Shown here: positions 27,652-39,850 of the stretch, in pieces
How positions within the stretch are numbered: the stretch's first letter is position 1
How the letters are laid out: every line of letters begins with the position of its first letter
Origin: Streptomyces tubercidicus
GTDB lineage: Bacteria > Actinomycetota > Actinomycetes > Streptomycetales > Streptomycetaceae
Direction: 5' to 3'
Length of the DNA: 64,000 nucleotides
Assembly (NCBI RefSeq): GCF_027497495.1
Contig: NZ_CP114205.1
Location: 3,348,001-3,412,000, forward strand
The notes under the pieces: generated by a model
What the model saw: the letters and a program-made list of their open reading frames with translations, nothing else
What the model was told of the DNA's origin: nothing
Database searches by the model: none
Translations under genes and position numbers: made by a program

Positions 27652-29859
27652 TCACGGCCGGGAGAAGGTCTGCACCTGCGGGGCGTTGATCAGCTGGAGG
27701 GCGAACTGGGCGGACGAGATCCGCGGTACGCCGTGCGCCTGTGACAGGGCCGGGACCAGGGCGTCGCCGCTGCCGTCGACGTTGAGGACGTCGTGCTTGC
27801 CGGGGCGCAGAAAGCGGCCGAATCCGGCCGGGCGCGGGAACTCGCCCTTGGGGTAGCCGATGCGGTCTCCGCTGATCTCGCGGAGTTCGACGGTGCCGAC
27901 GTCACCGATGCCGAAGCAGATGCCGCGCGGCGGTTCGGCCAGCTCGAAACGGTCGATCAGCCGCGGGTAGAGCAGCAGTTGGATCTCGGTTCCGTAGAGG
28001 GCGCTGCGCAGTGGTTCGACGGCCGTGCCGTTCGCGTAGGCGGTGATGATGGTCCGCGGCCAGTTCGGGACCAGCTGGGAGTGCAGCAGCACCGCGCAGG
28101 CCGGGACCGGTCCGCCGCGGGTGGCCAGTGCGTTGAGGTCGGCGTCCAGGGCGTGGCCGACGCCGATGCTGAGGGCGCCGTCCACCGCGGCCCGGATCCA
28201 GCAGGGGTCGGCGTAGGCGAACCGGATGCTCTCCGGCGGCAGCGCCCGGTCGTCGGGGACCAGATGCTCCAGCCCGAGCATCTCCAGCCGCCGCAGCCGG
28301 TCGAGCCAGTCGGTCACGGTCGTGAACTCGTCCTCCGCGACCCGGGTCAGGGCCTCGGCGACGCCCGGGACGGCCAGCAGGGTCCGCGGATCCGCGGGGG
28401 TGCGGCGGACGCCGGTGGCGACGGTCCGGCGACGCCCGGCCCGCAGCTCCGGCCCGGCCCGGTCCACCGCCCGGGTGAAGCGGGCGCCGTCGCCGTCCAG
28501 CAGCATCCGGTCGAAGGATTCATACGCCAGCGGCGCGGTCAGCTGACGGGCGGACACCGCCTCCCGCCCGGCCAGTTGGGGATGGGACGCCAGACGGCGC
28601 ACGGCGCTGCGGGCGGCGGACCGGAACGCCATCAGCGCGCTGCGGAAGCGGTCGTCGGACAGTGCGAGGACCCGTCCGGCGGTGAAGGCGGCGGCGTAGG
28701 CGGTGTCGAAGACCCCGTATTTCTCCAGGTAGATCAGCGCCTCGCCGGACGATTCCAGCCGGGTCGCCGCCGGGCCGGGCAGCTCGGGGGCGGGGCGGGC
28801 GGTCAGCGGGCCGCGGTGGAAGGCGACGGTGCGCTCCCCGGTCTCCAGACGCTGCGGCAGCGCGACGGCGCCGCCCGCCATCCGGTCGAGGGCCTCTTGC
28901 TGCGGGGCCGTCGGCCGGTCCGGTGCGTCGGCCGGTACCCGCAGCCGCAGTTCCGCGCCGGGGCGCGGGGTGCTGCCGTCGGTGGTGGCCAGATGCTGGC
29001 AGACATCGCCGAAGCCGGTACCGGAGTCCGGCTCACTGGTGAAGGACCAGCAGGTGAGGGAGGCCAGCCGGACGCCTTCGGCCGGAGCCGGGCCGGTCAG
29101 ATACGGGTCGAACCCTTCGAGGGAGACCAGGTGCAGGACGTGCCGGCCGCCGGTGGCGGCGGGGAACCGGTTGGCCACGACGACCGCGTTGAGCTCCTTC
29201 TCGTCCGGTTCCGGGTCGTCCCCGGCAAGGGTGGCGTCGGGCGGGCCGCCCTCCCGGACGTGGGCGAGGTAGCCCATCTCCACGGGCAGCGGTGCGAGCG
29301 CGTCGAAGAGCGCCGCGGGGACCAGGACCGTCGCACAGTGCTCGTCGTACTCCTCGGGCCGGATGCTCTCCGGGGACAGCCGGGGCGTCTTGCCGGGTCC
29401 CAGCCCGCCGTCGAGGAACTCCCGTACGGTCCCGGCGGCGACGGTGCCGACGGCATCGCGGTCCTCGGGGAGTTCGTCCTCCCGGAACAACAGCAGGGCC
29501 ATCCACGGCACTTCGCCGCCGTGGCCCGGTCCGAGCCGGCGGCTCCACGGCAGACCGGGGGCGTCGAGATTGAGATGCGGAAGGGTCTGGCTGTACTTGC
29601 CGACGGCGTCCGGCACCGGGAAGCGTGCGTTGATGCCGGACGGGTCGATGGCGAAGCGCGGCTGGATGACGTCGAACGGCTGCGGGGTGGCGTCGATGGT
29701 GCGGTCGTCGCCGTCGACGCCCCGGAGGATCTGCCGGTTGTCGATCCGGTACCGGCCCGCGTAGAGGGAGGGGATGCGGTGATCGAAGAACCGGGTGCGG
29801 TGCCGGGCGGCGGGGGCGCTGGTACGGGGGCGGGGGGCGGAATCGGGGGTGGTGGTCAC
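27652..29859 (-). CDS. Large uncharacterised protein (second gene of operon)
   Basis: 735 residues from GTG 29859, with an aaagg site; a GTG at 29964 would add 35 Pro-rich residues and is the alternative. No signal peptide. RFFDHRIPSLYAGRYRID opens the conserved part. EKYGVFDTAYAAAFTAGRVL with RFRSALMAFR (~residue 430) is a helical segment characteristic of an unnamed protein family. The C-terminus (ISSAQFALQLINAPQVQTF) is conserved-looking. Spacing to the next gene is 40 bases, so cotranscription is likely. No catalytic motif is visible. Function unknown. Confidence 0.62.
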   Translation of the reverse strand: MTTTPDSAPRPRTSAPAARHRTRFFDHRIPSLYAGRYRIDNRQILRGVDGDDRTIDATPQPFDVIQPRFAIDPSGINARFPVPDAVGKYSQTLPHLNLDAPGLPWSRRLGPGHGGEVPWMALLLFREDELPEDRDAVGTVAAGTVREFLDGGLGPGKTPRLSPESIRPEEYDEHCATVLVPAALFDALAPLPVEMGYLAHVREGGPPDATLAGDDPEPDEKELNAVVVANRFPAATGGRHVLHLVSLEGFDPYLTGPAPAEGVRLASLTCWSFTSEPDSGTGFGDVCQHLATTDGSTPRPGAELRLRVPADAPDRPTAPQQEALDRMAGGAVALPQRLETGERTVAFHRGPLTARPAPELPGPAATRLESSGEALIYLEKYGVFDTAYAAAFTAGRVLALSDDRFRSALMAFRSAARSAVRRLASHPQLAGREAVSARQLTAPLAYESFDRMLLDGDGARFTRAVDRAGPELRAGRRRTVATGVRRTPADPRTLLAVPGVAEALTRVAEDEFTTVTDWLDRLRRLEMLGLEHLVPDDRALPPESIRFAYADPCWIRAAVDGALSIGVGHALDADLNALATRGGPVPACAVLLHSQLVPNWPRTIITAYANGTAVEPLRSALYGTEIQLLLYPRLIDRFELAEPPRGICFGIGDVGTVELREISGDRIGYPKGEFPRPAGFGRFLRPGKHDVLNVDGSGDALVPALSQAHGVPRISSAQFALQLINAPQVQTFSRP

Positions 29860-29978
29860 GGGGGCCTTTCGACGGGGCGCGGAATCGGGGACGGGAGGCG
29901 GGACGGTCCCTCCGTAAAGGGCGGTTCCATCCGTACGGACCGACGGCGGAGCGGGCCCCTCCACAGGGGCCGACTGGC

Positions 29979-32567
29979 TCAGCCGGCCGGCACCACCATC
30001 GGTTCGGCCGTGAAGGCCGTGCCCGCGGCGTGGGCGTACCCGCTCAGGTCGTTGTCGAGGGGTCCGGCCCCCGCGCCGAGCCCGGTCAGCGCCTCGGCCA
30101 GCGCGGCGCGGTGGGTGCGGGTGCCGGGGGCGTCGATACCGCCCGCGATCGTGCCGATGACCCCGCCGGGCCGCTGCGGCACCGGCCCCGGCGCCTCCTC
30201 GTCCGCGGACAGCGGCAGGTTGCCGTCCGGCGCGATGGGGTCGAAGGAGAGGCCCTTCTCATCGATGAAGCCGGTGGAGGTGCCGTGGTCCACCGGCGGC
30301 GACACCAGCCGGACCCCGAGGATCCGCCCGGGGAGCAGCCCGTCGCCGGGGGCGTCCGCCTGCTCGCCCCACAGGCCGTTGGGCACGCTGCCGCGCAGGA
30401 CCGTACGGGACCAGTCCGTCAGGCTGTCCGCGCCGCCGTCGTAACCGATCCATACCCGCAGCTCGCTCTGCCGGTCCTTGAGCCGCATGGGGAGGATGTC
30501 CAGCGTCTCGTCGGTCTCGACCGGGGTGGTGCTGTCGCGGTCCAGGTACAGCCTGCTGACCGGTGCCTGGGTGTCGGCGGTGAAGGTGAAGCCGCCGCTG
30601 TCGACGAGCCACGGCCTGGCCCCCGCGCGCAGGGCCGGGGCGCCCTCACCGGTGTAGCCGGTGACCGGGGTCGTACGGACCATGTTCTCCGGCGGGGGCA
30701 GCATGCCCTGGAAGCCGCCCCAGCCCAGCGCGGGTTCCCCGCTGCGGCGGCGGGCCCCGAAGCCGATGGTGAAGGAGATGAACCACAGGTGGACGGTGGC
30801 CTCGCCGCCGACCGCGGGCCCCCACACCCGCAGGCTGACCCCCACCTCGATGGAGATCCTGACCTTGACGAACCACACCTTGATGGTGGCCGAGACCCCG
30901 ACCCTGATCCCCAGCCCCACGTCAAAATAGAACGGATTCCACTCCAGCAGGGCGTCGAACCGTGCGCTGAGCCAGGCCCGCAGCATCCCCGACTGGAAGG
31001 TCACGTCCAGTCCGCCGCCGGCCATCAGCGACTTCGGGGTGAACGCGGCGTACGCACTGCCGGTGATGTTGACCGTGGAGCCGACGCCCCAGGTGATCCC
31101 GGCGGGCTGCTGCTTGGGATAGCGCGCCGGAAGCTCCCGTCCGCGCGGCAGCGCACCGAGGATCAGCGCGAAGTCACCGGCCTGTGCATGCTCCCCGAAC
31201 CAGAACTTCATCCCGACGCCGCCGCGGAGCTTGCAGTTCGGGTCGATGAGGAAGGTCTTCTCGGTGAAGCCGGCGCTGATGCTCAGCTCCCCCGCGGTGG
31301 GCCGCAGGGTCGCCTCGATGCCGATCTCCACCCGGGCGATCTTCTTGTCGCTCTTGGTGGGCAGCTGGGCACCGGCCACCCCGAGCAGACTGATCGTCAG
31401 GTCCGAGCCGGTCTGCACCAGCGCCATGGCGTGGCCGCGCAGGGTCTCGAAGCAGTCGAAGGCCAGCCCGGCGGCGAACCACAGATCACCCTCCTGCGGC
31501 CGCACCCACGGGTTGGAGCCGCCGATCAGCTCGCTCAGCACCCTGAGCGGATCGACCTCTTCGTCATCCGCGCCGATCTCGCCCGGGTTGTCGAGCGCGA
31601 TCAGGAACGGGAAGCTGCCCAGCGCGTCGGCCGACGGCACCCGCACCCGGCTGTTCCAGCCGAACCCGGCGGAGATACCGCGCACCTGGAACAGCGGCGG
31701 GCCGAACCCGGTCTCGCTGCCCAGCGATCCGTACGCGAACAGGGACGGCTGGGCCCCGCTGCCGTCGGGCACCACGTACGCCCCCATGGCGGAGCCGTTG
31801 AACGCGCCGGTGTCCACCAGCAGCACCCCGCCGACCACGGTCTTGTACGGCGGGGCGGCCGGCAGCGCGGTCAGCGCCCCGGCGATCCGCAGCGGCGGGT
31901 TCACATAGTCGACGGTCAGCCCGTTCTCACCGCCGGGCGTACCGATCGGCGACCAGCCGCGCACCGCCGGGGAGTCGAGCAGCCGCACGCCCTGGCGGCG
32001 GCGCGCCGGAGGGCGGGGCGTACGAATGCCGTGCTCGGTCAGCAACGCCCTCGGCGCACGGTCCCGTTCCCGCTCGCCGGCGGCCCGGAACCGAACCGGC
32101 GGCAGCGGCCGCCCCAAACCATCCAGCCGCTCCGGATCGACCTCCGGCACCGCCCGCCTCCCGGTCAGCGGAAGGACCCGGCCCTCCCTCACCACCCAGG
32201 CCCCCGGCCGCAGTTCGGCCCCGTCCGGCACCCCGTCGACAAGCACCAGCGCCCGGCCACCACCCAGATCGGCGACGGCCAGCACCCCGGTCACCCGCTC
32301 GCCATTCCCCTCCCCATCCCCATCCCCCTTGCCCTCCCCCGTGAACGCCATCCATACCGGAACCGGCAGCGGAGACGCAGTGGTGACGGTCCGTCCGGTG
32401 AGCCACAGCTCCTCGGGATCACACCGCGCGTCGTCCACACACAGCACACCGCCGTGGAACACCAGGCTCACATCACCGTCGCCCAGAAAGGCCGCCGGAA
32501 TCTCAAGGGCCTCCCCCGGCACCGCCCGCTCCAGGATCTCCCGGATCTCGCCCACACATACCGTCAC
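29979..32567 (-). CDS. Large protein with DUF6603-like region (first gene of operon)
   Basis: 862 residues from GTG 32567; a reading to 32834 adds a non-conserved leader that crosses a duplicated promoter-like segment. Residues ~490-604 strongly resemble DUF6603 proteins: GSAYAAFTPKSLMAGGGLDV, then alternating beta strands (VSLRVWGPAVGGEATVHLW, FISFTIGFG), suggesting an amphipathic beta-barrel or beta-sheet scaffold. An earlier region (~200-480) is also beta-rich. No signal peptide. It leads a four-gene, same-strand unit of about 10 kb. Role unknown; an assembly or membrane-associating particle is speculation. The first ~18 codons and upstream 75 bases are duplicated at 39796-39925. Confidence 0.62.
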   Translation of the reverse strand: MTVCVGEIREILERAVPGEALEIPAAFLGDGDVSLVFHGGVLCVDDARCDPEELWLTGRTVTTASPLPVPVWMAFTGEGKGDGDGEGNGERVTGVLAVADLGGGRALVLVDGVPDGAELRPGAWVVREGRVLPLTGRRAVPEVDPERLDGLGRPLPPVRFRAAGERERDRAPRALLTEHGIRTPRPPARRRQGVRLLDSPAVRGWSPIGTPGGENGLTVDYVNPPLRIAGALTALPAAPPYKTVVGGVLLVDTGAFNGSAMGAYVVPDGSGAQPSLFAYGSLGSETGFGPPLFQVRGISAGFGWNSRVRVPSADALGSFPFLIALDNPGEIGADDEEVDPLRVLSELIGGSNPWVRPQEGDLWFAAGLAFDCFETLRGHAMALVQTGSDLTISLLGVAGAQLPTKSDKKIARVEIGIEATLRPTAGELSISAGFTEKTFLIDPNCKLRGGVGMKFWFGEHAQAGDFALILGALPRGRELPARYPKQQPAGITWGVGSTVNITGSAYAAFTPKSLMAGGGLDVTFQSGMLRAWLSARFDALLEWNPFYFDVGLGIRVGVSATIKVWFVKVRISIEVGVSLRVWGPAVGGEATVHLWFISFTIGFGARRRSGEPALGWGGFQGMLPPPENMVRTTPVTGYTGEGAPALRAGARPWLVDSGGFTFTADTQAPVSRLYLDRDSTTPVETDETLDILPMRLKDRQSELRVWIGYDGGADSLTDWSRTVLRGSVPNGLWGEQADAPGDGLLPGRILGVRLVSPPVDHGTSTGFIDEKGLSFDPIAPDGNLPLSADEEAPGPVPQRPGGVIGTIAGGIDAPGTRTHRAALAEALTGLGAGAGPLDNDLSGYAHAAGTAFTAEPMVVPAG

Positions 32568-32642
32568 AGCTTCCAGCCCCCGAACCACGCAGAAGGGATA
32601 GACAGACCAGACAAGGCCCCAGCGGCAGGAAATACACATACC
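32513..32642. repeat. Duplicated 5' module, source copy A
   Basis: 130 bases covering the first ~18 codons of the DUF6603-like gene plus 75 upstream bases. The same sequence, with few changes, recurs at 39796-39925 in the same orientation. The rest of the gap 32568-32896 contains no other recognised feature; it must hold promoters for both this operon and the divergent Nudix gene. Confidence 0.85.
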
Positions 32643-32896
32643 CGGCGCGGAACCCCGCCCACTGTGTCCGCTATGCGGCAGACGACACAACCTCACCGGC
32701 CCGACTTGGCCGGAAGGCCCCTCCCGCGGCGCAAAAACACTGAACGTGGCCATGTGATTACGTAGCGCTTGAGGGCAGGTGATCGCTCGGCCATCGCTCA
32801 GGTCGCGGTCACCCCGAACATCCCCACTGGTCAAGCCGTATGGTGCGCGGGGCTCCTCTGAGATGCTGGGACACCACGTGAGAAGGGGCGGCGTTC

Positions 32897-33433
32897 ATGC
32901 TGTGGAAGACCCATGGGGAACGGCAGATCTACACCAACCAGTGGGTGAACCTGTGCCTCGTCGATGTCGAACAGCCGGACGGGCGACGCTGGGAGCATCA
33001 CGTCGTACGCCTGCGTCATCTGGCCGTAGCCGCAGTGGTCAACGATCACCGCGAAGTCCTCATGATGTGGCGGCACCGGTTCATCACGGACTCCTGGGCA
33101 TGGGAGTTGCCCATGGGGCTGATTGAGGCCGGCGAGACTCCGGAGCAGGCTGCGGCTCGTGAGGTGGAAGAAGAGACCGGCTGGCGTCCCGGCCCCATGA
33201 AACCGTTGATCTATGCCGAGCCGGCGAACGGCATCACGGACTCCCAGCATTACGTGTTCCGGGCCGACGGCGCGACGCACATCGGCCCGCCCACGGAGAA
33301 GAACGAATCCGACCGTATCGAGTGGGTCCCACTCGACCAGGTGCGCGGGATGATCGACCGTCGGGAGGTCGTCAGCAGCGGTTCGCTCGTCGGGCTGCTG
33401 TATGTACTCATGGACGTGCCTACGCGGCCTTGA
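32897..33433 (+). CDS. Nudix hydrolase (ADP-ribose pyrophosphatase type)
   Basis: 178 residues from ATG 32897. The complete Nudix box is GLIEAGETPEQAAAREVEEE followed by TGW, with the metal-binding REVEEE core. WAWELPMGLIEAG upstream of the box is the pattern of ADP-ribose and NDP-sugar pyrophosphatases. It hydrolyses a nucleoside diphosphate linked to another group; the exact substrate is unknown. Its 3' end overlaps that of the convergent XRE-TPR regulator by 14 bases. This Nudix-plus-regulator pair is common in Streptomyces accessory DNA. Confidence 0.9.
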   Translation: MLWKTHGERQIYTNQWVNLCLVDVEQPDGRRWEHHVVRLRHLAVAAVVNDHREVLMMWRHRFITDSWAWELPMGLIEAGETPEQAAAREVEEETGWRPGPMKPLIYAEPANGITDSQHYVFRADGATHIGPPTEKNESDRIEWVPLDQVRGMIDRREVVSSGSLVGLLYVLMDVPTRP

Positions 33434-34760
33434 GCCGTGCCACTTCCCGTGCCCGATCGGACAGTTGACGCACGGCGGGAAGCTGACGATACGGGCGGAG
33501 CCCCTCCCGCAGGGCGGCGAAGTGCTCGTCACCGCGAGCGCCCGCGGTACCCGTGTAGTCGTCCAGGAAGCGGGCCCACGCGTCGCACGACTCCTCCACG
33601 TGCCGCATGGCAAGGAGGCGCCGGGCAAGGAGACCGTTGGCGTGCAGCCGTCCTTGGCGCTCCGCTGGCGGACGGCAGCGGTTCGCACGGCGCAGCGCGC
33701 GGACCGACTCCGGGCGGTCGCCCAGTTCCCACAGCACATGCGCCACATGGAACTCGTAGGCGGCACGGTCATAACCGCCGATGTGGTCGTTACGGCCATC
33801 GGCCTGTGACAGGGCCGTTTCGGCCTCCCGCAGCCGGGTGAACGCCTGGGTGCGGTCCTTCACCATCGCGGCGCCGTGCGCCTGCTGCCCCCGGAGGAAC
33901 GCGGTCAGGCGAGGGCCCGCGACGGGTGCGGCTTCGGCGGCGGAGTCGGCCAGTTCGAGGGCCTTCGCGCCATGCCCGAGGTTCGATGCCTGGAGGGCCA
34001 TGCCGCGCAGGGTGCGGCAGTAGGTGAGGTGGTCCTCTGCGGCACCGGCAAGCTTCAGCGCCTTGACGTAGTACCGCTGTCCGATGCGGTGTTCCCGTTC
34101 GTACATGGCCATCCAGCCCGTGAGATAGACCAGATCGGCGGCGGCCGACCGCATCGCCTTCCGGGCCTCCTCCGTGCCGTCGGCCTTCAGGTAGGGGCCG
34201 ACGGTGTTGACGAGAAAGGCGGCGGCCATCGGCCGGGCGTGCGCCCCGCCGAGGTCATCGAGGATGTCCGCGATGTTCTCCGTCATCTTGCGGACGGTCT
34301 CGATGTCGCCCATGCCGATCCGTACGGTACGACCGGCCGCCGCCGCTTCCGCCCTCCCCGCGACCGCGTCAAAACCCGGCACGACGAGCGCTGCCGAGTA
34401 CAGTCCGGCACCGAGTACCGAGCGCCGCGAGGGGTCCATATCGGCCCTGCCCAAATCCATCACTCCCGTCGCGATGTCCGCCGGTTCGCCTGGCTCGGTG
34501 CTTACGCCGAGTCCGGCTTCCACCGGGCTCACGGGACGCTTCAGAAGCCGCGAGAGCGCCTCGGCGACCGCGTCGCGCGCCTCCTTCTTGGGCACGGACC
34601 CCTTCAGCCAGTGGGATACCGACGATTTGTCGTAGTGCGACCTCAACCCGAGTTCCGCGGCGGCCCGGTTCACCGCCCGCGCGAGCTGCGCGTTTCCGAC
34701 TCCCCCTTCCCGCATGAGACCGGCGAGCGCGAGGTTCGGCGTTCTTGATCGTGGTGCCAT
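33420..34760 (-). CDS. XRE-type regulator with TPR-like C-terminal domain
   Basis: 446 residues from ATG 34760. The N-terminal HTH spans ~20-75 (GNAQLARAVNRAAAELGL, KSSVSHWLKGSVP). A linker with DPSRRSVLGAGLYSAALVVPG resembles the twin-arginine-like linker seen in this regulator class. The rest is helical TPR-like repeats (~150-440: CRTLRGMALQASNLGHGAKALELA). Ligand or peptide sensing is assumed from the TPR domain. Two direct cgttcaacc repeats 17 bases before the start could be its operator. A 139-base piece of this gene is copied at 39926-40064. Confidence 0.85.
   Translation of the reverse strand: MAPRSRTPNLALAGLMREGGVGNAQLARAVNRAAAELGLRSHYDKSSVSHWLKGSVPKKEARDAVAEALSRLLKRPVSPVEAGLGVSTEPGEPADIATGVMDLGRADMDPSRRSVLGAGLYSAALVVPGFDAVAGRAEAAAAGRTVRIGMGDIETVRKMTENIADILDDLGGAHARPMAAAFLVNTVGPYLKADGTEEARKAMRSAAADLVYLTGWMAMYEREHRIGQRYYVKALKLAGAAEDHLTYCRTLRGMALQASNLGHGAKALELADSAAEAAPVAGPRLTAFLRGQQAHGAAMVKDRTQAFTRLREAETALSQADGRNDHIGGYDRAAYEFHVAHVLWELGDRPESVRALRRANRCRPPAERQGRLHANGLLARRLLAMRHVEESCDAWARFLDDYTGTAGARGDEHFAALREGLRPYRQLPAVRQLSDRAREVARLKAA
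34387..34525. repeat. Duplicated internal gene segment, source copy B
   Basis: 139 bases of the regulator gene (encoding about EPGEPADIATGVMDLG through the VLGAGLYSAAL stretch) that recur, with scattered substitutions, at 39926-40064. Confidence 0.85.
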
Positions 34761-34776
34761 CTCGTGAACCCCCGAG

Positions 34777-34794
34777 CGTTCAACCCGTTCAACC
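34777..34794. promoter_or_regulatory. Direct 9-bp repeats upstream of the XRE-TPR regulator
   Basis: cgttcaacc occurs twice head to tail, 17 bases before the regulator's ATG. A tandem operator for autoregulation is possible. Inference only. Confidence 0.35.
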
Positions 34795-34958
34795 GTCTCT
34801 CCACTCTGCTCCCTTACCCGGTGCGCCGGAGCGGAGTTGAGTGATTACCAGCCGTCGGGAGGTTTCCTCAGCGGGCTGCTTGACAGCCCTGCTCGCGCGT
34901 CGCCCTGAGCGGTTGGGCGCGCCCCGTGCCTCCCCCGACCCCGATGAGGAGACACCCT

Positions 34959-35168
34959 GTGATCTCACACATCACGATCAATCAGCGGGACATCGTCTAC
35001 GACTCCCGCGCGCAACAGGCCGCGCTGTCGGTGACCGTCCACCACCGCGACGGCGCCACCGAACCGTCCTTGCTCGTCATGGACCCGGGACAGGTGGAGC
35101 TGTACGCCATCCAGCTGGATCAGGCGATTGCCAGGCGGAAGACCGCGCAGGAAGGCGTATCGCGGTGA
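34959..35168 (+). CDS. Small hypothetical protein, first of a coupled pair
   Basis: 69 residues from GTG 34959, with gaggag seven bases upstream. Sequence: ISHITINQRDIVYDSRAQQ, then AALSVTVHHRDG and VMDPGQVELYAIQLDQAIAR. One small alpha/beta domain. It is clearly paralogous to the protein at 40854-41099, as both share (D/R)-I/L-V-Y/F-D-x-RA-x-QAA and the LYAIQ/LQYAIQ helix. Its stop overlaps the GTG of the next ORF (GTGA). Role unknown; the two copies lie on either side of the extra dnaE. Confidence 0.7.
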   Translation: MISHITINQRDIVYDSRAQQAALSVTVHHRDGATEPSLLVMDPGQVELYAIQLDQAIARRKTAQEGVSR

Positions 35169-35350
35169 AGGAACTTCCCGAGGTCGGTGACGAGGTGGAA
35201 GGCGACGGCCGACGGGCGATCGTGACCGATATCCACCAGGACGTCTACCTGCTGCGACGTGGCTCACGCGTGTGGCCGGCTCCGGACCCCGTAGGGCTGC
35301 GAGTCGTCCGGACACGGGAACAGCGGATCGAGTCCGGTGACTTCCAGTGA
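35165..35350 (+). CDS. Small hypothetical protein, second of a coupled pair
   Basis: 61 residues from GTG 35165, sharing four bases with the preceding stop. LPEVGDEVEGDGRRAIVTDI followed by YLLRRGSRVWPAPDP reads like a small SH3-like beta-barrel. No family recognised. Translational coupling suggests it acts with the 69-residue protein. Confidence 0.65.
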   Translation: MKELPEVGDEVEGDGRRAIVTDIHQDVYLLRRGSRVWPAPDPVGLRVVRTREQRIESGDFQ

Positions 35351-35381
35351 GCGATGCACCCGTCTACGCACCATAGGAGTC

Positions 35382-35644
35382 TCATGTCCTCAACTCGCCG
35401 AACGTATCGACGTTGTGGTGATCGAGTAGCCCGTCCACGGTGAAGAGCGCGATCAACGCGTCGGCAGGCTGCTCGCCGCGATTGCAGCACCGGCACAGTA
35501 ACGCCTCCCTCATCCCGGGTACCGCGTCACCGCTGGCGTTGCGCCACGAGTGCGGGAACCGCGCCAGAAGCAGGCTTTCGTCCTCGCATTGAGGGCAGTT
35601 CGGTGGCGTGTCGAGCTGGAGGAGGATCTCCTCGCCTCGCTCTG

Positions 35645-35648
<4 letters not shown>
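35382..35648 (-). CDS. Small zinc-ribbon-like protein coupled to dnaE
   Basis: 88 residues from GTG 35648. Two cysteine knuckles, CPQCEDE (~18-24) and CRCCNRG (~52-58), could bind one zinc ion. The start overlaps the dnaE stop (GTGA), so it is translated from the same message. Convergent with the 61-residue ORF, whose stop is 32 bases away. It could be an accessory factor of the adjacent polymerase (inference from coupling only). Confidence 0.68.
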
Positions 35649-39241
<3,593 letters not shown>

Positions 39242-39436
39242 GGGGCAGGACACTCCAGTTCGGCTCTGCGGTGCGCCCCACACTAGTCGCCATGGGCCAC
39301 GCGAAACGCCGGCTTCACAGGCGGCAAACGGGTCAGAGTGGTGGGTCGCCGGTCTGACCTGGAGTTACGACGGTCGACGCAATCGGGGTCACCGGAATGG
39401 CGGACATTCACGCACCAAGGCTGGGCCTGCCCTGCC

Positions 39437-39453
39437 GATCAGCTGTGCTGATC
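39437..39453. promoter_or_regulatory. Short palindrome upstream of dnaE
   Basis: gatcagc (39437-39443) and gctgatc (39447-39453) are separated by three bases, about 195 bases before the dnaE ATG, in the 388-base gap 39242-39629. Candidate operator or hairpin. The rest of the gap holds only the terminator at 39574-39619. Confidence 0.35.
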
Positions 39454-39573
39454 TTGTGGCCATAGCCGTGTGCAGATGGCTGAATAGGGCACTTTCGTGT
39501 CAGGGTGACCTGTGCTGCCGCTGGGGTACGGCACCTGCCAGATACGACGCGGCCGTGAACTCATGTTCATAAG

Positions 39574-39619
39574 CAAGAACCCGCACAAGACGACCATGCG
39601 GCCTTGTGCGGGTTTCTTG
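39574..39619 (-). terminator. Stem-loop with T-rich flank after the 52-residue ORF
   Basis: acccgcacaag (39579-39589) pairs with cttgtgcgggt (39603-39613), extended to about 15 bp with one bulge. The outer flank is T-rich on both strands, so it may work both ways. It ends 11 bases from the stop of the minus-strand ORF at 39630. Confidence 0.75.
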
Positions 39620-39629
39620 TGCTGGAAAG

Positions 39630-39788
39630 TCAGGCGGCTTCCGCCATCTGCACTCTCTCGAACAGGTCGGCAGGATTGCCAATCCGTTCCGGAGTGAGCT
39701 CCGGAGCCTTCTCCAGTTCGACGGCTATCCAGTCGTCCGGGCTGACTGCCGCACGGCCGTTCCATCCGGGCGTGCCCTGAGCTCCCAT
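39630..39788 (-). CDS. Small hypothetical protein behind a duplicated 5' module
   Basis: 52 residues: MGAQGTPGWNGRAAVSPDDW, then a helical IAVELEKAPELTPERIG and DLFERVQMAEAA. Its ATG overlaps the stop of a 20-codon ORF (TGATG), and a good terminator follows. No family recognised. The coding-like amino-acid mix and the tight overlap support it as real, but it is short. Confidence 0.5.
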   Translation of the reverse strand: MGAQGTPGWNGRAAVSPDDWIAVELEKAPELTPERIGNPADLFERVQMAEAA

Positions 39789-39850
39789 CACAGCACCCCC
39801 GGCGCCGCCCGCTCAAGGATCGCCCGGATCTCGCCCACACGTACCGTCAC
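39788..39850 (-). pseudogene. 20-codon remnant copy of the DUF6603-like gene's start
   Basis: From GTG 39850 it reads VTVRVGEIRAILERAAPGVL and stops, matching the first residues of the 862-residue protein (VTVCVGEIREILERAVPG). It lies inside the duplicated module 39796-39925. It may now act only as a translated leader for the overlapping 52-residue ORF. Confidence 0.65.

Noticed and set aside
24087..27689. A 1200-codon open frame on the plus strand, antisense to the third gene of the large-protein operon
   Set aside because: High-GC codon bias on the minus strand keeps the opposite frame open; its product is Val/Gly/Arg-rich with no domain.
30030..32765. A 911-codon plus-strand frame antisense to the DUF6603-like gene
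   Set aside because: Same antisense artefact; Arg/Pro/His-rich composition and no ribosome site.
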